A stretch of 8,546 nucleotides of DNA from Bacillota bacterium (GTDB taxonomy: Bacteria; Bacillota; Clostridia; Lachnospirales; Lachnospiraceae): the NCBI GenBank assembly GCA_023389295.1, contig JAEWEO010000256.1, positions 1 through 8,546 on the forward strand, read 5' to 3'. The position numbers and the translations under genes are program-made. Of the stretch, positions 1 through 5,485 are shown in pieces (the stretch's first letter is position 1; the number at the start of each line of letters is the position of its first letter). Below the pieces are notes generated by a model. It did not search any database. It saw nothing but the letters and a program-made list of their open reading frames with translations, and had not been told where the DNA came from.

Positions 1-172
1 GGGCTATACCGGATATAATGGAAGAGTGGATAAAAAAGCAAGCGGCATTGGGTTATATCTATCGAAAAAGGTAGCCGATGCGCTTGCAATACATCTGGAG
101 ATCACATCCAATGTAGGAGAAGGAACAACAGCGGTACTAATATTTCCGGATAAGCAGGATTGTGGTCTATAA
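1..172 (+). CDS. BceS-type sensor histidine kinase, C-terminal end (partial)
   Basis: The 5' end lies outside the window; only the last 56 residues are present, read from position 2 to the TAA at 170-172. The fragment is the end of a HATPase_c domain: a GYNGR segment followed by the G2-type box SGIGLYLSKK (about residues 14-23 of the fragment), and a closing strand with GEGTT and IFP, as is typical at the end of these kinases. GYNGR...GIGLYL is characteristic of small intramembrane-sensing kinases of the BceS family, which have little extracellular domain and take their signal from a partner BceAB transporter. The BceAB-like pair follows on the same strand 151 bases later, which supports the assignment. 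In this family the kinase phosphorylates a BceR-like regulator, usually encoded just upstream. I see no strong terminator between this gene and the next, so some read-through is possible. Confidence 0.85.
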   Translation, partial: GYTGYNGRVDKKASGIGLYLSKKVADALAIHLEITSNVGEGTTAVLIFPDKQDCGL

Positions 173-181
173 ATGCTAATG

Positions 182-195
182 TGACAAAAATGTAA
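182..195 (+). promoter_or_regulatory. Probable BceR-like response regulator binding site
   Basis: The sequence TGACA-AAAA-TGTAA fits the TNACA-N4-TGTAA inverted repeat known for BceR-family regulators. It lies 10 bases after the stop of the BceS-type kinase gene and about 70 bases upstream of the transcription start expected from the -10 box at 250-255, a sensible place for an activator. The motif match is seen directly; binding is inferred from the family and the context. Confidence 0.65.
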
Positions 196-220
196 GGTCG
201 GAAGGGAGAAATGTAAGGTC
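188..220 (+). repeat. Two 12-bp direct repeats 21 bp apart, probable second BceR half-site
   Basis: AAATGTAAGGTC occurs identically at 188-199 and at 209-220, a spacing of 21 bp or two helical turns. The first copy carries the right half of the BceR-like operator. The second copy carries the same TGTAA half-site (212-216), but the bases where a left half-site would fall (203-207) do not match. It could therefore be a second, half-type contact on the same DNA face, close to where RNA polymerase would sit. Confidence 0.6.
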
Positions 221-249
221 TAATTAAGGCAATGCATTTCTCATTTTAT

Positions 250-255
250 TATAAT
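250..255 (+). promoter_or_regulatory. Probable -10 box of the bceAB-like promoter
   Basis: TATAAT is a perfect -10 hexamer 68 bases before the ATPase start codon. The positions 16-18 bases upstream (around 226-233) hold AAGGCAA, which does not resemble TTGACA. A good -10 without a -35, next to upstream activator-like sites, is the usual form of an activator-dependent promoter, as expected for a BceR-controlled transporter. The leader after it contains a small hairpin, GTATT-GGA-AATAC (265-277), of unknown meaning. Confidence 0.55.
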
Positions 256-323
256 CGTATCATCGTATTGGAAATACCGGTTCTTTCGTGATGCGATTAT
301 TAATCTTATAGGGAGTGTTTAAC

Positions 324-1091
324 ATGGAGTTATTACAGGTTAAAAATCTAAAGAAAATTTATAGTACTCGCTTAGGAGGGCAACAGTTTACAGCGCTTCA
401 TAATGTGAGTTTTGAAATCTCCTCCGGCGAGTTTGTTGCAGTTATGGGAGCCTCAGGATCAGGTAAGACGACACTACTTAATATTATTGCATCTCTTGAT
501 AAACCAAGTGGTGGTGCAGTATTTTTAGAAGGTAAAGATATGAGAGAAATTAAGGACAGGGAATTATCTGCTTTTCGACGCAATAATTTGGGTTTTGTAT
601 TTCAGGATTTTAATTTACTGGATACCTTCTCAGTTAAGGATAATATCTTATTGCCACTTGTATTGTCAAAAGTTGCGGTTGATGAGATGGAACGAAGGTT
701 GCAGCCTTTGTCCGCGCGGTTGGGACTTGAGAGCTTGATAGAAAAATATCCTTATGAAATATCCGGTGGAGAGAAACAACGTACAGCAGTAGCAAGAGCA
801 GTTATTTCTAATCCCAAGCTCATCCTAGCGGATGAACCGACAGGATCCTTAGATTCCAAAGCCTCCATCAATCTATTACGGATTTTTCATGAACTTCATG
901 AGATGGGGCAGACCATCCTTATGGTAACTCACAGTTCCATGGCGGCAAGCTATGCCTCTAGAGTTTTATTTATCAAAGACGGGGAATTGTTTAGCCAGCT
1001 ATATCGAGGAAACGAAACTAGAAAAGAATTCTTTGATAAAATTGTTTCCACTCTTACGGTACTTTCTGATGGAGGTGTTGACATTGGGTAA
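324..1091 (+). CDS. bceA: BceA-like ABC transporter ATP-binding protein
   Basis: This 255-aa cytoplasmic ATPase powers the adjacent BceB-like permease, and in this family the pair protects against cell-wall-targeting peptide antibiotics such as bacitracin and also serves as the sensor for the BceS kinase. The ABC motifs are complete: Walker A GASGSGKTT (residues 42-50), Q-loop Gln94, signature SGGEK (147-151), Walker B LILADE (166-171), D-loop SLD (175-177) and H-loop His203. Size and motifs fit the MacB/LolD/BceA branch. I chose the ATG at 324 because GGGAG (311-315) lies 8 bases before it; a GTG at 315 would use part of that same site as its start codon. The last 8 bases overlap the permease gene, so the two are probably translationally coupled. 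The true substrate is unknown; the bacitracin-type role comes from the family and the neighbouring kinase. Confidence 0.93.
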   Translation: MELLQVKNLKKIYSTRLGGQQFTALHNVSFEISSGEFVAVMGASGSGKTTLLNIIASLDKPSGGAVFLEGKDMREIKDRELSAFRRNNLGFVFQDFNLLDTFSVKDNILLPLVLSKVAVDEMERRLQPLSARLGLESLIEKYPYEISGGEKQRTAVARAVISNPKLILADEPTGSLDSKASINLLRIFHELHEMGQTILMVTHSSMAASYASRVLFIKDGELFSQLYRGNETRKEFFDKIVSTLTVLSDGGVDIG

Positions 1092-3087
1092 GGGATTTTA
1101 TCGTAAACTTGCTGTTAATAATTTAATAAGAAATAGCAGAAAATTTATACCTTATTTTATCGCGGCCACTATTATGATTAGTGTCTATTTTATGGTATTG
1201 ATGCTTATGTTTTCACCGGGGTTAGCGGATATACCGGAAAGTGAATCGATGAAACAGTTATTTATCATAGGATTTATTGTGCTGAATATTTTTATTACAG
1301 TATTTATGATATATATTAATAGCTTCTTAATTAAACAGAGAAAAAAGGAAATTGGTTTATATGGAATCCTTGGCTTGGAAAAACGGCACATTGGATATTT
1401 AATGCTATGGGAAAGCTTATTGATCAATGGACTCGCAACCCTACTGGGAGTAATATCAGGATGTGTTTTTGGATGGTTTATTTTTATGCTTTTATTAAAA
1501 AGCATTAAGGTATCTTCTGGAACCTATTTTGCGCTACCAATGGAAGCCTTTGTGATTACCTTTGTTTACTTTTTTGTACTATTTATAATCATATCCTTTC
1601 TTAATATTCTTCAGGTGCGATTAGCTAACCCCATCGATTTATTAAAAAGTGATCATGCAGGAGAGAAAAAAACTCGTTTTCTAGTTCCGATAACAATCCT
1701 TGGACTCCTCATGCTTGGTTATGCTTATTATATTTCCTGCACGGTAGTAAATCCTTTGGCTGCCTTAAACAAATTTCTTTTTGCGGTATTACTTGTTATT
1801 GGGGCTTCCTTTATGCTTTTTACCACAGGCAGTATTGCTATGTTAACTCTTTTAAAAAAGAATAAAAAATACTATTATAGATCAGAGAATTTTGTTTCAG
1901 TAGCCGGTATGTTCCACCGTATGAAGCAGAATGCTTCAGGCTTAGCAACTATCTGTATTCTGAGCACTATGGTGTTGGTTACAGTATCTACATGCATTGC
2001 CTTATATATTGGACAGGAGGATACCCTTGTTGCAATGTACCAGGATGACATAGAGATAAAGTTATATGCCAATGCAACGGAGGATGAGCAAGCTAGGTTG
2101 GGGGAGTCAATATATACAACTTTAAAAGAACATAAAGTACAAGTAATAGAGGATTACAGTTATTACTCCGTTGATGGATCTATGGTCTATGAAGATGGGC
2201 AATTCATATCACCCGAGACAAATATTAATTATTTTTCTGACCATGTACCTCTGGAGGTTTCTTTTAGGCTCATTACTCTAGAGGATTTTAACCGCATTAG
2301 TGATCAAAATATGGAACTTTCAGACAACGAGATTCTACTGCTTTTTGGCGATGATGAATATAAAGATGTCAAGGACATTACCTTAGGGGGCGTGACAAAT
2401 AAGAAAACCTATCAAATTATTTCTCGTATCTCCAATACAGTATTTACTAGTGGCAAGAATCGGAGAGCGAAGGAGGAAATCTTCCTAGTCATAAAGGATG
2501 AGGAAGAACTGAATCAGATGGCACAACGCATGAATCCTTATTTCATCCATAATAAAAATATAAATAGAATTATCAATTTGGAGGGAAGCCAGGAGGAATG
2601 CTATGAGTTTAGCAAACAACTCCGGGAGAAGGCAAACCAGTTAGATAATTTTTATAAAATCAAGAGTATCTATCTAGACCGAGCAGCGGGTTACAGTATC
2701 TACGGCGGATTATTATTCATGGGAGCTTTCTTTACCATACTATTTTTATGTGCGACTGTTTTAATTATTTATTTCAAACAAATATCGGAGGGTTATGAAG
2801 ATAAGGAGCGGTTTGAAATGCTTCAAAAGGTTGGAATGGAGGATACTGAAGTAAGAAGAACCATTAACAAACAAATCCGATTAGTATTTTTTCTCCCTCT
2901 TTTTGGAGCACTAATGCATTTATTTATGGCTGCCAATATGATAATTAAGCTTTTAGAGGTATTTAGTCTGTATAATATCAGACTTACCCTATTATGTATG
3001 ATAGGTTCCTGTGCGGTATTTGCGTTAGTTTATATTATTGTTTATAGCTTAACTGCGAAAACTTACTGTAAAATTGTAGAATGGTAA
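1084..3087 (+). CDS. bceB: BceB-like ABC transporter permease (FtsX family)
   Basis: This 667-aa integral membrane protein is the permease partner of the ATPase before it. By eye there are ten hydrophobic spans, near residues 22-43, 58-80, 109-137, 154-176, 199-220, 229-255, 286-309, 538-563, 599-622 and 633-655. A hydrophilic loop of about 230 residues sits between spans seven and eight. Ten spans with one large extracellular loop there is the hallmark of BceB permeases, where the loop is held to recognise the peptide or its lipid complex. The basic segment KQRKKEIGLYGILG (84-97) matches the cytoplasmic FtsX-type coupling region. I favour the TTG start at 1084: GGAGGTG (1071-1077) lies 6 bases before it and the product then begins MGKGFYRKLAVNNLIRN, as BceB proteins usually do. 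An in-frame ATG at 1069 overlaps that ribosome site and has none of its own. The gene overlaps the ATPase stop by 8 bases. Confidence 0.92.
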   Translation: MGKGFYRKLAVNNLIRNSRKFIPYFIAATIMISVYFMVLMLMFSPGLADIPESESMKQLFIIGFIVLNIFITVFMIYINSFLIKQRKKEIGLYGILGLEKRHIGYLMLWESLLINGLATLLGVISGCVFGWFIFMLLLKSIKVSSGTYFALPMEAFVITFVYFFVLFIIISFLNILQVRLANPIDLLKSDHAGEKKTRFLVPITILGLLMLGYAYYISCTVVNPLAALNKFLFAVLLVIGASFMLFTTGSIAMLTLLKKNKKYYYRSENFVSVAGMFHRMKQNASGLATICILSTMVLVTVSTCIALYIGQEDTLVAMYQDDIEIKLYANATEDEQARLGESIYTTLKEHKVQVIEDYSYYSVDGSMVYEDGQFISPETNINYFSDHVPLEVSFRLITLEDFNRISDQNMELSDNEILLLFGDDEYKDVKDITLGGVTNKKTYQIISRISNTVFTSGKNRRAKEEIFLVIKDEEELNQMAQRMNPYFIHNKNINRIINLEGSQEECYEFSKQLREKANQLDNFYKIKSIYLDRAAGYSIYGGLLFMGAFFTILFLCATVLIIYFKQISEGYEDKERFEMLQKVGMEDTEVRRTINKQIRLVFFLPLFGALMHLFMAANMIIKLLEVFSLYNIRLTLLCMIGSCAVFALVYIIVYSLTAKTYCKIVEW

Positions 3088-3115
3088 CTAGGTAAATTAC
3101 CAGATTCTTTGTTGA
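3082..3115 (+). terminator. Weak possible terminator after the bceB-like gene
   Basis: TGGTAA (3082-3087) can pair with TTACCA (3097-3102) across a 9-base loop, followed by the T-rich but interrupted stretch ATTCTTTGTT. The stem is short and AT-rich and starts inside the last codons of the permease gene, so termination here would be inefficient at best. Confidence 0.25.
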
Positions 3116-3117
3116 TG

Positions 3118-3146
3118 TTTACAAAAATTCGGTCTAAGGTTATAAT
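3118..3146 (+). promoter_or_regulatory. Sigma-A promoter of the tandem signal peptidase genes
   Basis: TTTACA (3118-3123) and TATAAT (3141-3146) are separated by exactly 17 bases. That is five of six and six of six matches to the housekeeping consensus at ideal spacing. The promoter is 44 bases before the first signal peptidase start and shows these genes are probably transcribed apart from the transporter genes upstream. Confidence 0.8.
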
Positions 3147-3147
3147 T

Positions 3148-3170
3148 ATTGATATGTCTCATCAATATCA
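3148..3170 (+). repeat. Inverted repeat at the expected transcription start of lepB
   Basis: Two overlapping dyads are present: ATTGAT (3148-3153) with ATCAAT (3161-3166), and TGATAT (3150-3155) with ATATCA (3165-3170). They begin 2 bases after the -10 box and cover the expected start of transcription. This could be a repressor operator or a small leader hairpin. I do not recognise the motif. Confidence 0.4.
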
Positions 3171-3189
3171 GTAGAGTTGAGGTAACCAT

Positions 3190-3705
3190 ATGGCAAAGAA
3201 TATCATAAAAGAAATAGTTAGTTGGATATTGATTTTTGTAGTAACCTTTGCAATAGCCAAATTTGTAACTACAGTAGTAATACTGCAGGTGAAGGTACCC
3301 ACCGGTTCTATGGAGAGTACAATTCATATTGATGATAGAGTAATAGCCCTGCGGTTATCTTATTTATTTCGAAGTCCAAAGAGAGGAGATATCGTTGTAT
3401 TTCCCTATCCGGATAATGAGAGTATGGATTATATCAAAAGAATTATCGGATTACCCGGAGAAACCATTGAAGGTAGGGATGGGGTGGTTTATATTAATGG
3501 GAGCCCCTTGGAAGAAACCTATGTGACGGATCCCATTGATCGTGATTTTGGCCCATATCTCATTCCTGAAAGCAGCTATTTTATGATGGGAGACAATCGA
3601 AATAAATCAAAAGACTCTAGATTTTGGCAGAACAAATATGTATCAGGGGAGAAGATAAAAGGGAAAGCAATCTTGAAATTTCCCGATTTCACCTGGTTTG
3701 ATTAA
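3190..3705 (+). CDS. lepB: Type I signal peptidase (first of two tandem copies)
   Basis: This 171-aa membrane-anchored serine protease removes signal peptides from exported proteins on the outer face of the membrane. One N-terminal transmembrane segment (about residues 9-31) is followed by the catalytic domain. Family boxes are visible: PTGSMEST with nucleophile Ser40, RGDIVVF (65-71), YIKRIIGLPGE with general base Lys83, and GDNRNKSKDSR (134-144). The Ser/Lys dyad and the short length fit the Gram-positive SipS-like group. The ATG at 3190 follows GAGGT (3179-3183) at a 6-base spacing. The stop codon lies 20 bases before the start chosen for the second copy, and one promoter serves both. Nothing nearby points to a dedicated substrate, so a general secretory role is assumed. 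Confidence 0.95.
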   Translation: MAKNIIKEIVSWILIFVVTFAIAKFVTTVVILQVKVPTGSMESTIHIDDRVIALRLSYLFRSPKRGDIVVFPYPDNESMDYIKRIIGLPGETIEGRDGVVYINGSPLEETYVTDPIDRDFGPYLIPESSYFMMGDNRNKSKDSRFWQNKYVSGEKIKGKAILKFPDFTWFD

Positions 3706-3725
3706 TGCAATCGATGGAGGTTACG

Positions 3726-4253
3726 ATGTCAGAGAAAATGAAAAGTGAAATAAAAGACTGGATTGTTATTATACTGATCGGTCTGGTTGTATTTTTTATA
3801 TTTAACAGATTCATAGCTTTTAATATAAGCTCGCCGACTCCTTCCATGGAGAATACGTTTATGGTGGGGGATAAAGTGTTTGTTTCCCGCCTGTCCTATC
3901 TTTTTCATGATCCGAAGAGAGGGGATATCGTAGTTTTTGAGGCGCCGGATGAACCCGAAAAGGATTACATAAAACGTATCATTGGCCTTCCGGGGGAAAC
4001 AATTGAAGGTTATGAAGGTGTGGTCTATATTAACGGCGAACCTTTGAAAGAGGAATATCTGTGGGAAGAGATGGAAGGTGATTTTGGTCCATTTGTCATT
4101 CCGGAGGATAGTTATTTCATGATGGGTGATAATAGAAATTCATCCTTAGATGCGAGATTTTGGGAAAATACTTATGTGACCCAGGATAAGTTTAAAGGGA
4201 AAGCCATTTTAAAATATCCCGACTTTGCATGGCTAAATAAAGTGAAATATTAA
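3726..4253 (+). CDS. lepB: Type I signal peptidase (second of two tandem copies)
   Basis: This 175-aa protein is a close paralogue of the gene before it, with the same layout: transmembrane segment at about 12-33, PTPSMENT with Ser40, RGDIVVF (65-71), YIKRIIGLPGE with Lys83, and GDNRNSSLDAR (134-144). By hand count the two catalytic domains share roughly 65% identity over residues 35-170 without gaps, so this is an old local duplication and both copies look active. The residue before the nucleophile differs (Gly39 in copy one, Pro39 here), and the region after the YINGEPL strand is much more acidic (residues 108-119), which may change substrate preference. I chose the ATG at 3726 because GGAGGT (3716-3721) precedes it. 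Earlier ATGs at 3705 and 3714 lack a ribosome site; the first overlaps the previous stop. Confidence 0.94.
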   Translation: MSEKMKSEIKDWIVIILIGLVVFFIFNRFIAFNISSPTPSMENTFMVGDKVFVSRLSYLFHDPKRGDIVVFEAPDEPEKDYIKRIIGLPGETIEGYEGVVYINGEPLKEEYLWEEMEGDFGPFVIPEDSYFMMGDNRNSSLDARFWENTYVTQDKFKGKAILKYPDFAWLNKVKY

Positions 4254-4276
4254 TATGTGATAAACATCAGTAACGT

Positions 4277-4314
4277 AAAAAGGGCGCTGCACATTTAGTG
4301 CAACAGCCTTTTTT
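4277..4314. terminator. Rho-independent terminator, probably used from both sides
   Basis: A stem-loop with AAAAAGG on the left, TGCAC (4288-4292) pairing with GTGCA (4298-4302) around an ATTTA loop, and GCC followed by TTTTTT on the right. The A-run on the left gives a T-run on the minus strand, so it can end both the signal peptidase transcript and the convergent minus-strand operon. The TAA of the minus-strand phosphatase gene (4313-4315) overlaps its edge. Confidence 0.85.
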
Positions 4315-5485
4315 AAAAGTAACTAATTTCAATTCGTTTTCCCATTTTACGCAGACAATCCGATAATTCATCGATTAGTCGCATTTTTATACTGAAACTT
4401 ATGGGTAGATCCGGATTTTGATGGGCCGGATTAATAGCCCTTCCTACAAAGAAGTTAATATCGGTGGCTTCTTCAAAAAGTAGTTTAGCAATAAGAGAGG
4501 CTGCATCCTTACCATAATTCCATTCTATATAACAAGTATTATCTTCCAGATAGTTTTTGGCATAATAAAGTACTCGGTTAATCGTAATAACACCTTCTGT
4601 TACCAGATCAACACCCTCAATCAGGGAAATGGGAGGGATACTTGGGTCCTGATATTCCAATTCTGTTTTAATTTCTTTTCCGAGATAATCAGCAGCGAGA
4701 GAAGATGTTGTTCCTCCACAAATAATATGTTTGCCCTCCTGGGAGAAATATAGGGTTAACATGGTATTCAAATCCTCAGGATGTGAGGGAGGACCGATTA
4801 ACACATTGATAAGTCTGCGATCTCGAATCTTAATGGCTGCGATAGTAGTATCATCGCCAGGAATTTGACCATATAACTGAGCGCACTGATCTAACAAAAT
4901 GGTGGAAAGCATTTTTGATGAAAAATGCTTCTCATAAGCAATCTCCAGAAATTCTATAATATTATTTCGTTGCCAGCCAAAATTAAAAGTTTTTCCCACG
5001 CCGGCGTAGACAGCACCATCACTCATAGCAATAAGTGCATCCCCGGGGGCCAATTCTATGGTGGACTGGTAGATTGTTTTGTCGCCGATTTGCACGCTGG
5101 TCATTTCATAGTCGCAATTTTTTCCATCTTTAAGCCATATGACCTGTGGATTATCATATTGTATCACTTTAGCAAACCGATGATCAACAACATGAATAAT
5201 GGTAAAGGTTGAATAGGCGATGCCTCGTTTTTCACAAACAGGAAGGGTTGAGACAACCGTTGTTACGCAATCTTCGATGGACATATGGGAAGCCATCATG
5301 GTAGAGATAATCTTGGAAGTAAGGGTGGATAGGATATTAGCCTTGACTCCACTTCCTAATCCATCGGCTAATACGAGAACAATGGAGTTATCATTTCCCT
5401 GAACTATCTCCACATGATCGCCACAGAGCTGCTCACCATGTTTATTCAGACTTAAGAAACCGGCATCAGTACAAAGGTTATTCAT
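4313..5485 (-). CDS. SpoIIE/PP2C-type protein phosphatase with unknown C-terminal domain
   Basis: A 390-aa cytoplasmic protein and last gene of the hydrogenase-sensor operon. Residues 1 to about 222 form a SpoIIE-type PP2C phosphatase domain, which removes phosphate from serine or threonine. The metal-binding acids are all visible: Gly-Asp23, ADGLGSG with Asp41, MSDG with Asp156, and GDDTT with Asp211/Asp212, so it should be active. Residues from about 225 to 390 form a second domain I do not recognise, with conserved-looking motifs IGPPSHPEDL (230-239), ICGGTTSSLAA (255-265) and DLVTEGVITI (293-302). There is no transmembrane segment and no N-terminal sensor, so input probably comes from the upstream PAS-containing partner. 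The ATG overlaps the previous gene by 8 bases and GGAG lies 10 bases before it, indicating coupled translation. It is too short and lacks the membrane region to be sporulation SpoIIE itself. No STAS-domain target is encoded in the window. Confidence 0.88.
   Translation of the reverse strand: MNNLCTDAGFLSLNKHGEQLCGDHVEIVQGNDNSIVLVLADGLGSGVKANILSTLTSKIISTMMASHMSIEDCVTTVVSTLPVCEKRGIAYSTFTIIHVVDHRFAKVIQYDNPQVIWLKDGKNCDYEMTSVQIGDKTIYQSTIELAPGDALIAMSDGAVYAGVGKTFNFGWQRNNIIEFLEIAYEKHFSSKMLSTILLDQCAQLYGQIPGDDTTIAAIKIRDRRLINVLIGPPSHPEDLNTMLTLYFSQEGKHIICGGTTSSLAADYLGKEIKTELEYQDPSIPPISLIEGVDLVTEGVITINRVLYYAKNYLEDNTCYIEWNYGKDAASLIAKLLFEEATDINFFVGRAINPAHQNPDLPISFSIKMRLIDELSDCLRKMGKRIEISYF

Noticed and set aside
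254..269. Tandem 8-bp near-repeat ATCGTATC-ATCGTATT
   Set aside because: Only two copies with one mismatch in AT-rich DNA; likely chance.
253..298. Long dyad AATCGTATCA / TGATGCGATT around the bceA leader, considered as a riboswitch or attenuator
   Set aside because: Its left arm includes the -10 box, so it is not fully transcribed. One position needs a wobble pair, and there is no T-run or known riboswitch motif.
315..323. GTG start for the BceA-like ATPase at 315, three codons earlier
   Set aside because: The GTG overlaps the only good ribosome site (GGGAG, 311-315), which is correctly spaced for the ATG at 324.
952..1083. Longer BceB-like permease starting at 952 or at the ATG at 1069
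   Set aside because: The upstream part lies within the ATPase gene in another frame, is not membrane-protein-like and has no ribosome site. The TTG at 1084 has GGAGGTG before it and gives a typical BceB N-terminus.
3705..3725. Start of the second signal peptidase at 3705, overlapping the first gene's stop
   Set aside because: There is no ribosome site before it, while GGAGGT sits just before the ATG at 3726, and the 3726 start makes the catalytic residue numbers match the paralogue.
4925..5402. Plus-strand open frames inside the phosphatase gene, and similar frames opposite the permease and hydrogenase genes
   Set aside because: They lie opposite well-supported genes, lack ribosome sites and have no recognisable protein features.
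4313..5485. Annotation as sporulation protein SpoIIE
   Set aside because: SpoIIE is about twice as long with many membrane spans before the phosphatase. This protein is soluble, has an extra C-terminal domain and lies in a hydrogenase operon.
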